5,278 bases of DNA, taken from the NCBI GenBank assembly GCA_945890595.1, contig CAMDCQ010000158.1:1-5278 (forward strand), written 5' to 3'. Under the pieces are notes generated by a model, which was given only the letters and a program-made list of their open reading frames with translations, searched no databases and was not told the DNA's origin. This DNA comes from Chitinophaga pinensis (GTDB lineage: Bacteria > Bacteroidota > Bacteroidia > NS11-12g > UBA9320). This document shows positions 1-5,278 of the stretch, one piece after another (the first letter of the stretch is position 1; the number at the start of each line of letters is the position of its first letter). The position numbers were made by a program, and so were the translations under genes.

Positions 1-938
1 TATTTAAAGCCTATTTTGGTTACGGTGTTTTCTAATCCATAATGATCGCAAAGGGTTTTAATTTTAGAGGTACAACTAAAACTAGTATATACATTGCCTT
101 TCACGCCTTTCATTTCTACAAGATATCTAATGAGCAACAGAATAATGTGGTGTGAATCTACAAAATCACCATTTTCATCAAACAATCCAATCCTGTCGGC
201 ATCACCATCAGTAGCAAGACCGCAAGAAATGTCACTGTTTCGTATGTGCTCAGCAAATGGTTTTAGGTTACGTGCAATTGGCTCAGGTGCCTGTCCCATA
301 AAACTAGGGTTGTATTCTGCATGCATCAAAAAAGTATCGGGTAATAATCTTCGAATTACATTTTGACCAGCACCATACATGGCATCGTAACCAAATTTAA
401 TTCCACTTTTTTTAATAGCGTCCATATCAAAATTAGCTTCTACATGGTCTATATATTCTTGCTCCATGTCAATGATCTCAACTAAGTCACTCTTTTTAAG
501 TTCTTCCATTGAGAGAATAGTTACTTCGTGACTATCGGGAATCAAGATTTCAACGGCATCTATTTCGTCTTGTATAGCTGGGCCACCGTAATGTGCTTTA
601 ATCTTAAAACCATTATAACTGGGAGGATTGTGACTAGCGGTAATAACGATTCCTGCAAAGGCTTTGTGTTTAAGAGTGGAGAGTGATACCATTGGGGTAG
701 ACACAAAACCTTCTGATGTATATACTTTTATGCCCTCATTTATGAGTACAGATATGGTTGTTTCGGTAAAAAGTTTGCCGGCAAATCTGCAGTCATAGCC
801 AATAACCGCACTGTGATTATCTGATGTATTTTTGATCCATTTAGCGGTTGCATAAGCAACTCGAGCAACGTTATCTGTGGTGTATTCTTGCGCTATTATC
901 GCTCTCCAACCGTCTGTTCCAAATTTAATTTTATTCAT
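1..938 (-). CDS. Phosphoglucomutase/phosphomannomutase family protein (3' part cut off by window edge)
   Basis: Alpha-D-phosphohexomutase, a cytoplasmic enzyme that moves a phosphate between C1 and C6 of a hexose through a phosphoserine. I translated it from ATG at 938-936 and found 312 uninterrupted codons to the window edge. The family is usually about 450-470 residues, so roughly a third (the rest of domain 3 and domain 4) lies outside. The N-terminus has the FGTDGWRA motif (residues 6-13). The catalytic loop is TASHNPPSYNG with phosphoserine at S102, and the metal-binding loop is DGDADR at 244-249 (D244, D246, D248). YDAMYGAGQNVIRRL (184-198) and NPSFMGQAPEP (210-220) are as I recall them from Bacteroidota members. 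The start lies one base after the lipoprotein stop (TAA-A-ATG), so it is probably the last visible gene of the gcdH operon. Whether it prefers glucose, mannose or glucosamine phosphate cannot be told, because the sugar-specificity loop is missing; GlmM is a less likely alternative. Confidence 0.93.
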   Translation of the reverse strand, partial: MNKIKFGTDGWRAIIAQEYTTDNVARVAYATAKWIKNTSDNHSAVIGYDCRFAGKLFTETTISVLINEGIKVYTSEGFVSTPMVSLSTLKHKAFAGIVITASHNPPSYNGFKIKAHYGGPAIQDEIDAVEILIPDSHEVTILSMEELKKSDLVEIIDMEQEYIDHVEANFDMDAIKKSGIKFGYDAMYGAGQNVIRRLLPDTFLMHAEYNPSFMGQAPEPIARNLKPFAEHIRNSDISCGLATDGDADRIGLFDENGDFVDSHHIILLLIRYLVEMKGVKGNVYTSFSCTSKIKTLCDHYGLENTVTKIGFK

Positions 939-939
939 T

Positions 940-2031
940 TTATGGTGTTATTTTATTCCAGGGATTTGTTAAAAGTAATTTATAGTATGTTTCTGATTGT
1001 TGTGGGGCGATCTCTTGGGTGTTGATTTCATCTAGCAAAAAGGAGAATCTTTTCTCGCTTATATATTCTTCTAAAGATTGCAAATTTAGTTTAATTCCCA
1101 ATTCTTCTAGTTGTTTTGATGACAAGATAACGCTGTTATTGTCAATAATAAGTTCCACAGATACGAGTTCTTGGAAAGGAATATTCTTGTATTTACTCCA
1201 TTTTTCAAGAATATTGATTTGATCTATTTCCCATGGAAGAAATAGGATTGTTTTAAAATGGTCTGATTCTGTATTGTTTAAAATGGTCTGTTTGTTCTTA
1301 TTCACGGTTTCTGTGAATATGCGGTAGAAGTTTTTATTCTCCAAGTTGGAGTTAATGTCTGGAGCCAATACTTTGTAATTTATTTTCTTGACAGGCATTA
1401 TTTTGGTAAACGCTCGGTTAATACTTGGATCTTGTAAAGCTTGATACTGGATTTGTAAGGAAGCTCTTAGATTGGATTTAAAATTATTGTTACCGAATTG
1501 AACGAGATGGAAAGGATATGATTTGCTGTGCAACGCATTCCAAAAGCTTAGATCGGCTGAACCGCTAGCATTAGCCGGTATGGTAGTGTTTTTAAGAAGA
1601 TTGGTGATATCTTGAATATCTACATAACCATAGTTTATTTTTTTGCCCGCTTTAGTGGTTCCTGTAAATGAAAATCCTTGAATTTCAAACGTGAACGTTT
1701 TATTGAAAATTTCCCAATATTCATACACGAATAAATCATTGCTGCTTACAAATGGAAGCCTGGCATTTCGCTCCAAAGCCCTAAAGTTTTGAGATTCGAC
1801 GATTTTCTTCTTATCGCTGCCTTCCCACAATGCTAGGTCTCCGGTAAGTAATTTGGGGTATATTAATTCTTGGAGTGCTTGTACGAGATTAAAACCTACG
1901 CTATCATGTTGCTTAAGTGAAGAGACATGTAAAAGTGCCGGAGTTTTCTCATAACTTTTGGGCAGTTTGGCAGCATAACTGCAGCCTAAAAAACAGATTC
2001 CAATTAAAATGCTGAAACTACGTAAACGCAT
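940..2031 (-). CDS. Hypothetical lipoprotein of unknown function
   Basis: I do not recognise this 363-residue protein. Residues 1-16 look like a lipoprotein signal peptide: a basic start (R2, R4), then a hydrophobic stretch, then FLGC with the cysteine to be lipidated at C17. F at -3 is unusual, since L is preferred. The residues after the cysteine (SYAAK) lack the acidic run that marks surface export in Bacteroidota, so a periplasm-facing protein is the simpler inference. The mature part is rich in Asn, Lys, Ser and aromatic residues and shows no further membrane segment, repeat or catalytic motif. A region of alternating polar and aromatic residues (about 100-140, around FVYEYWEIF and FTFEIQGFSF) suggests beta structure; about 305-350 looks helical. 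Its ATG overlaps the gcdH end by 14 bases in another frame, and the phosphohexomutase follows after one base, which implies co-transcription and perhaps translational coupling. A structural or envelope role is only a guess. Confidence 0.8.
   Translation of the reverse strand: MRLRSFSILIGICFLGCSYAAKLPKSYEKTPALLHVSSLKQHDSVGFNLVQALQELIYPKLLTGDLALWEGSDKKKIVESQNFRALERNARLPFVSSNDLFVYEYWEIFNKTFTFEIQGFSFTGTTKAGKKINYGYVDIQDITNLLKNTTIPANASGSADLSFWNALHSKSYPFHLVQFGNNNFKSNLRASLQIQYQALQDPSINRAFTKIMPVKKINYKVLAPDINSNLENKNFYRIFTETVNKNKQTILNNTESDHFKTILFLPWEIDQINILEKWSKYKNIPFQELVSVELIIDNNSVILSSKQLEELGIKLNLQSLEEYISEKRFSFLLDEINTQEIAPQQSETYYKLLLTNPWNKITP
1247..1290. repeat. Short direct duplication inside the lipoprotein gene
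   Basis: The 19 bases at 1247-1265 recur as 18 bases at 1273-1290, differing only by one T in a T run. Start-to-start distance is 26 bases, which is not a multiple of three, so the two copies are read in different frames of the host gene. On the minus strand one gives QTILNN (residues 248-253) and the other gives SDHFKTIL (256-263). The open frame is intact across both. Confidence 0.7.
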
Positions 2032-3235
2032 TTTCTCCGGTAATTTCCATGCCCAAAATCAGCAAATGTATATCATGTGTCCCTTCGTAGGTAACAACAC
2101 TTTCTAAATTCATCATATGTCGCATCATTGGATACTCTCCCGTAATGCCCATACCTCCATGCATTTGTCTAGCATCTCTGGCTACATTTATAGCCATTTC
2201 CACACTGTTTCGTTTGGCTAATGAAATTTGAGCTGGCGTTGCTTTTCCTGCATTCATAAGGTTGCCAAGTCTCCAGCAGATTAATTGTGCTTTGGTAATT
2301 TCGGTTAGCATTTCTGCTAATTTTTTTTGTTGCAATTGAAACCCTCCAATAGGTTTTCCAAATTGTTTTCTTTCGGCTGCGTATCTCCTGGCACTTTCAT
2401 AGCAATCCATAGCCGCACCAATAGCACCCCAACTTATCCCGTATCTTGCAGAGTTGAGACATGTTAAAGGACCTTTCAAACCTTTAACGCCAGGTAAAAT
2501 GTTTGATTTTGGAATACGTACATTGTCAAAAACCAATTCGCCTGTAATGCTAGCTCTTAAACTCCATTTTCCGTGTGTTGTAGGGGTGGAAAATCCAGTC
2601 ATTCCTCTTTCTACGATAACGCCGTGAATAATGCCATCTTCATTTTTAGCCCATACAACAGCAATGTCTGCTTGTGGCGAGTTGCTGATCCACATTTTTG
2701 CACCATTTAAGATGATATCATCACCGTCTTCTTTAAAGTGAGTGGTCATTCCACTTGGGTCGCTGCCATGGTCGGGCTCTGTTAAGCCAAAACAACCTAA
2801 CATATCCCCAACTGCTAATTTGGGTAAGAATTTGCGTTTTTGTTCTTCACTTCCAAATTTATGAATGGGGTACATCACCAACGATCCTTGTACGCTTGCC
2901 GTAGAACGAATTCCACTGTCGCATCGCTCTAATTCTTGCATAGCAATGCCATAGCTAATATAATCTAAACCACCGCCACCGTATTCAGCGGGTATTTGCG
3001 GACCAAAGCATCCAACTTCACCTAGTTGCTTAATAATGTGAGAGGGGAAGTAATTATTTTCAGCACATGCCTCAATAATTGGAGAAAGTTCTCTTTTTAC
3101 ATAACTACGCACACTGTCTCGTACTAAAAGATGTTCCTCGGTTAAAAGATCATCTATGTTGTAAAAATCTGGGTGGGTAAATAGGTCTTGTCCTTTCTTA
3201 GCCTCTTTAAGCAAATTTATTTCTTCTAAGGTCAT
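2018..3235 (-). CDS. gcdH: Glutaryl-CoA dehydrogenase, probably decarboxylating
   Basis: FAD enzyme of the acyl-CoA dehydrogenase family that oxidises and decarboxylates glutaryl-CoA to crotonyl-CoA in lysine, hydroxylysine and tryptophan breakdown; cytoplasmic in bacteria. Numbering below is from the upstream ATG at 3283 (subtract 16 for the start chosen here). The sequence follows human GCDH closely along its length: ELERCDSGIRS (117-127), the flavin-binding segment CFGLTEPDHGSD (164-175), WISNSP (198-203), SLRAS, CLNSARYGI (275-283), the C-terminal signature Q373 to N392, and TYEGTHDIH (398-406). E400 is the catalytic base. R126 and S127 match human R94 and S95, which hold the gamma-carboxylate; E119 and Y399 match E87 and Y369. 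The start at 3235 is chosen because the first 16 residues from 3283 would be encoded across a promoter-like element. Length from 3235 is 405 residues, normal for the mature family. No other lysine-catabolism gene is in view. Confidence 0.95.
   Translation of the reverse strand: MTLEEINLLKEAKKGQDLFTHPDFYNIDDLLTEEHLLVRDSVRSYVKRELSPIIEACAENNYFPSHIIKQLGEVGCFGPQIPAEYGGGGLDYISYGIAMQELERCDSGIRSTASVQGSLVMYPIHKFGSEEQKRKFLPKLAVGDMLGCFGLTEPDHGSDPSGMTTHFKEDGDDIILNGAKMWISNSPQADIAVVWAKNEDGIIHGVIVERGMTGFSTPTTHGKWSLRASITGELVFDNVRIPKSNILPGVKGLKGPLTCLNSARYGISWGAIGAAMDCYESARRYAAERKQFGKPIGGFQLQQKKLAEMLTEITKAQLICWRLGNLMNAGKATPAQISLAKRNSVEMAINVARDARQMHGGMGITGEYPMMRHMMNLESVVTYEGTHDIHLLILGMEITGENAFT
2035..2038 (-). 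promoter_or_regulatory. Possible GGAG ribosome-binding sequence before the lipoprotein start
   Basis: GGAG lies three bases before the lipoprotein ATG (GGAGAAAATG), inside the last codons of gcdH. The spacing is shorter than usual and Bacteroidota rarely depend on Shine-Dalgarno pairing, so this may be chance; the codons GGA and GAA encode the gcdH C-terminus anyway. Reinitiation by ribosomes finishing gcdH is an equally good explanation for translation of this gene. Confidence 0.2.
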
Positions 3236-3250
3236 TTTGGTATATAAAAC

Positions 3251-3258
3251 TATGTTTG
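3251..3258 (+). promoter_or_regulatory. Bacteroidota-type -7 promoter element for folB
   Basis: TATGTTTG is an exact match to the Bacteroidota -7 consensus TAnnTTTG. It would place the transcript start near 3263-3266, giving folB a leader of about 28 bases. The best upstream TTTG is at 3236-3239, only 11 bases away, whereas 17-23 is usual, and I see no TTG at the normal distance. It touches the opposite-strand element at 3259-3266. Confidence 0.5.
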
Positions 3259-3266
3259 CAAATGTA
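3259..3266 (-). promoter_or_regulatory. Bacteroidota-type -7 promoter element for the gcdH operon
   Basis: Read on the minus strand this is TACATTTG, an exact match to TAnnTTTG. A transcript start near 3251-3254 would leave a leader of about 16-19 bases before the gcdH ATG at 3235. The nearest TTG (3280-3278) is again only 11 bases upstream and none sits at the usual 17-23 spacing. The ATG at 3283 lies upstream of this element, which argues against its use as the start codon. Confidence 0.5.
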
Positions 3267-3292
3267 AAATTTAAAGTCAACATAGGACCGAT

Positions 3293-3652
3293 ATGAGCAG
3301 TAGTTTAGAAACAATTCTAAGTATAGATAATATAAGAGTAAAGGCACATCACGGCTGGTACGAGAGTGAACGTAAAATAGGCGGTTTCTATTCTATTTCG
3401 GTGCAGGTGTTTTCAACATTTCCCAGTACCCAATCATTTGATGAAATGGATATTAGCATCAATTATGAACAAATTCATGAAACGGTATTAACGGTTATGA
3501 ACGAGGAATTTAAACTAATAGAACAATGTTGTAAGGTGCTTTTTGAACGGTTAAAACAACTTAAACCTTCTGAAATTTGGCAAGTACACTTGATAAAAGA
3601 AGATGTGCCTATAAAACATGTGGGGAGTACGTCTTTCTGTATCAAGGGGTGA
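3293..3652 (+). CDS. folB: Dihydroneopterin aldolase
   Basis: Cytoplasmic folate-synthesis enzyme that cleaves 7,8-dihydroneopterin to 6-hydroxymethyl-7,8-dihydropterin and glycolaldehyde. At 119 residues it is the usual single-domain length. Against the S. aureus enzyme, AHHGWYESERKIGGFYSISV (18-37) matches the N-terminal strand and loop, with E26 at the place of catalytic E22. INYEQIHETV (56-65) matches the DTVHYGEV region with Y58. LIEQ (75-78) provides the pterin-anchoring glutamate E77, and LIKEDVPI (100-107) carries catalytic K102 at the place of K100. All key residues are therefore present. It diverges from gcdH, with 57 bases between the chosen start codons, and is followed by a 107-base gap before rseP. 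No other folate gene is in view. The related epimerase FolX is a less likely alternative, given the full set of aldolase residues. Confidence 0.88.
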   Translation: MSSSLETILSIDNIRVKAHHGWYESERKIGGFYSISVQVFSTFPSTQSFDEMDISINYEQIHETVLTVMNEEFKLIEQCCKVLFERLKQLKPSEIWQVHLIKEDVPIKHVGSTSFCIKG

Positions 3653-3660
3653 TACCTTTT
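3644..3660 (+). terminator. Weak hairpin overlapping the folB stop codon
   Basis: AAGGGGT (3644-3650), loop GAT, ACCTTTT (3654-3660) can form a 7-bp stem with two G-U pairs; the TGA stop is partly in the loop. The T run is within the stem rather than after it, so it is not a classic intrinsic terminator. It may slow or end the folB transcript, or it may be chance. The rest of the gap to rseP (3661-3725) shows only an A-run at 3667-3675. Confidence 0.2.
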
Positions 3661-3725
3661 AAGCGTAAAAAAAAATAGATTGGTCCATATACTGTTCTTT
3701 AGCTTCAGCTTATCAGCCGTAAAAG

Positions 3726-3733
3726 TATATTTT
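3726..3733 (+). promoter_or_regulatory. Probable -7 promoter element for rseP
   Basis: TATATTTT, followed by CGCACC, matches TAnnTTTG at all but the last base and lies 26 bases before the rseP ATG. A start near 3739-3741 would give a leader of about 20 bases. No clear TTG is present 17-23 bases upstream. Together with the 107-base gap after folB it suggests rseP has its own promoter, which would also serve the following hscB-like gene. Confidence 0.45.
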
Positions 3734-3759
3734 CGCACCTTTAAATTTTAATAAATAAA

Positions 3760-5118
3760 ATGGGAACATTGATAATGGCAGGTAAGCTTATTCTGGCCTT
3801 AGCGATATTAGTATCACTGCACGAATGGGGACATTACATTGCCGCACGTACATTTGGTATTCGTGTAGAAAAATTCTTTATCTTCTTTGATGCGTGGGGC
3901 ACTAAGCTTTTTAGCAAAAAGATTGGAGATACCGAATGGGGTATTGGCTGGTTGCCATTAGGAGGATATGTAAAAATAAGCGGCATGATTGACGAGAGTC
4001 TGGATCAAGAACAACTTGCTTCAGAACCAGAAGATTTTGAGTTTAGAAGTAAACCTGCGTGGCAAAGACTTATCGTGATGATAGGAGGGGTAACGGTTAA
4101 CTTTATCTTAGGAGTTTTAATATTTGGACTTTCCCTTTTTTACTACGGTACAACGTCGTTGCCAAATGCAGCCGTAATGGAAAAAGGTGGTGTGCTTGTT
4201 GGTGAGATAGGAGAAAATGCTGGACTTAAAACAGGCGATAAAATTGTTGCTGTAAACGGTAAGAATGCCGAAAATTTCCTAGACTTATTTGATCCTGTAA
4301 ATTATATCAGAGAAGGGCTTACCTATTCTGTGCTTCGTGATGGTCAAGAATTAACCATTCAAATTGAAGACAGTGTGCGCAAGCAAGTACTTGAAAGTAG
4401 AGGTGATCTTAGACTATTCGATTTCAGACGCATAGCAGAAGTGGGCGATTTCAGTAATTTTGAAGATCCTACAATAAGTAATGCCTACAATGCAGGCTTG
4501 CAGCAAAAGGATGTGATCATTGGTATTGATAGTACATCCATAACCTATTACGATGAGATAAAGAGTTTGCTTGCCCCTCACAAAGGAGATACTGCGCAAC
4601 TCACGATTATGAGAGCAGGCGCTAAAATGAACCTAGCCGTGGCCGTAGATACTGCAGGTGTAATTAATCTACCTTACGCACTCTACGCTCAATACGAGGT
4701 GGATACGGTACATCAAAATTTTGGATTCTTTGAATCTTTTCCTGCAGGGTATAACAAAGGCATCAATACGCTAAAAGTGAATATTATCGCGTTTGGTGAG
4801 ATGTTTAAAGGAAAGCTTAACCCTGTAAAATCGGTTAGTGGTCCTGTAGGCATTGCTAAAATATTTGGGTCAGAGTGGATTTGGCAGCGTTTCTGGGAGT
4901 TAACAGGCATGTTATCTTTCATCTTAGCGTTTATGAACCTGTTACCTATTCCGGCATTAGATGGAGGACACGTATTGTTCTTACTCATCGAAATGGTGCG
5001 TAGAAAACCACTGCCTGAAAAAGTGATGTACTATTTCCAGATAGTGGGCATGGTTATTTTATTCGCACTAATGGGCTTTATCTTGTTTATTGATGCATTC
5101 AATGCATTCTTCGGCTAG
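3760..5118 (+). CDS. rseP: RseP-type site-2 zinc metalloprotease (M50B)
   Basis: Inner-membrane protease that cuts membrane-spanning helices, typically anti-sigma factors after a first periplasmic cut or leftover signal peptides. In order: first membrane segment (about 8-28) with the zinc motif HEWGH (H21, E22, H25); the conserved loop GWLPLGGYVKISGMIDES (63-80); FRSKPAWQRL (95-104); a second membrane segment with GGVTVN (109-114, to about 130); PDZ domain 1 (about 137-205, ENAGLKTGDKIVAVNG); PDZ domain 2 (about 225-300, NAGLQQKDVIIGID); SGPVGIAKIFG (360-370); third membrane segment with NLLPIPALDGGH, where D401 is the third zinc ligand; and a fourth membrane segment (about 423-447). At 452 residues it has the usual length, and all catalytic residues are present. 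The start could also be M6, but M1 leaves normal spacing to HEWGH. Its substrates cannot be read from this window; no sigma or anti-sigma gene is in view. Confidence 0.96.
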   Translation: MGTLIMAGKLILALAILVSLHEWGHYIAARTFGIRVEKFFIFFDAWGTKLFSKKIGDTEWGIGWLPLGGYVKISGMIDESLDQEQLASEPEDFEFRSKPAWQRLIVMIGGVTVNFILGVLIFGLSLFYYGTTSLPNAAVMEKGGVLVGEIGENAGLKTGDKIVAVNGKNAENFLDLFDPVNYIREGLTYSVLRDGQELTIQIEDSVRKQVLESRGDLRLFDFRRIAEVGDFSNFEDPTISNAYNAGLQQKDVIIGIDSTSITYYDEIKSLLAPHKGDTAQLTIMRAGAKMNLAVAVDTAGVINLPYALYAQYEVDTVHQNFGFFESFPAGYNKGINTLKVNIIAFGEMFKGKLNPVKSVSGPVGIAKIFGSEWIWQRFWELTGMLSFILAFMNLLPIPALDGGHVLFLLIEMVRRKPLPEKVMYYFQIVGMVILFALMGFILFIDAFNAFFG

Positions 5119-5123
5119 ATTTA

Positions 5124-5278
5124 ATGGATAATTTCTTTTCATTTTATAACATAGAAGAATTATTTTTTATAGACGAGGCCAAGTTAAAACAAGACTATCT
5201 AAGATTGAGTAAAGCGTATCATCCTGATTTTCATTTGGATGATGATGAAAAGTATGCAGAAGCCTTACATGTGTCGAG
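5124..5278 (+). CDS. hscB: J-domain co-chaperone, probably HscB (cut off by right window edge)
   Basis: The first 51 codons of a gene starting five bases after the rseP stop; no stop occurs before the edge. The translation has the start of a J domain: MDNFFSFYNIEEL, then F15-I16-D17 before a helix (AKLKQDYLRLSKAY, 19-32), then the diagnostic HPD at 33-35 followed by F36. An FxxY/FxxF start with an I-D pair, the LKQDYLRLSKAYHPDF pattern and the J domain at the very N-terminus fit HscB, which delivers the scaffold IscU to the Hsp70 HscA in iron-sulfur cluster assembly. The C-terminal IscU-binding helices are outside the window, so another short J-domain protein cannot be excluded. The tight spacing suggests co-transcription with rseP. 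Confidence 0.75.
   Translation, partial: MDNFFSFYNIEELFFIDEAKLKQDYLRLSKAYHPDFHLDDDEKYAEALHVS

Noticed and set aside
94..366. 90-residue open frame on the plus strand
   Set aside because: Lies wholly antisense to the well-supported phosphohexomutase and has no recognisable domain or promoter.
1019..1222. 67-residue open frame on the plus strand
   Set aside because: Antisense shadow of the lipoprotein gene; Ser/Leu-rich low-complexity translation of the opposite strand.
3661..3725. Possible small RNA or riboswitch in the folB-rseP gap
   Set aside because: Only about 107 bases between the genes, no strong paired structure or known aptamer pattern, only an A-run and an AT-rich stretch.
3475..3738. 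87-residue open frame on the minus strand over the folB 3' end and the gap
   Set aside because: Mostly antisense to folB, no family features, and its start would sit in the rseP promoter region.
4414..4988. Two minus-strand open frames (61 and 91 residues) within rseP
   Set aside because: Antisense to the conserved PDZ and membrane regions of RseP; no independent support.
1..5278. Mobile element, CRISPR array, tRNA, rRNA, toxin-antitoxin or defence system
   Set aside because: No transposase or integrase motif, terminal inverted repeats, regularly spaced repeats, cloverleaf-like sequence or defence-family motif was seen; nearly all of the window is housekeeping coding sequence.

Overview
The window is an ordinary-looking piece of chromosome from a member of the Bacteroidota. 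It is AT-rich, its start codons mostly lack Shine-Dalgarno sequences, and its promoter-like elements match the Bacteroidota -7 form TAnnTTTG. Its phosphohexomutase, RseP and FolB resemble Bacteroidota versions as I remember them. I cannot place it more finely from sequence alone. A marine or environmental flavobacterial or saprospirian lineage is a guess.

Layout: positions 1-3235 hold three genes on the minus strand, read from right to left. These are gcdH (glutaryl-CoA dehydrogenase), an unrecognised lipoprotein-like gene that overlaps its 3' end by 14 bases, and a phosphoglucomutase/phosphomannomutase gene that starts one base after the lipoprotein stop and runs off the left edge. The tight packing suggests one transcript. 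Positions 3293-5278 hold three genes on the plus strand: folB (dihydroneopterin aldolase), rseP (site-2 intramembrane protease) and, 5 bases after it, the start of a J-domain gene, probably hscB, cut by the right edge.

The two gene sets diverge from a short region at 3236-3292. There, two perfect TAnnTTTG elements on opposite strands touch end to end at 3251-3266. This is the most distinctive non-coding structure in the window. It also argues that gcdH starts at 3235 rather than at the upstream ATG at 3283.

The genes do not form an obvious pathway. They cover lysine/tryptophan breakdown (gcdH), sugar-phosphate metabolism (phosphohexomutase), folate synthesis (folB), envelope proteolysis (rseP) and iron-sulfur cluster assembly (hscB-like). 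I see no mobile element, CRISPR array, tRNA, rRNA, toxin-antitoxin or defence system. The only gene whose function is unknown to me is the lipoprotein at 940-2031. There is no convincing sign of a previously undescribed system. The items worth following up are the abutting divergent promoters, the coupled orphan lipoprotein, and a small frame-shifted duplication inside that lipoprotein gene.
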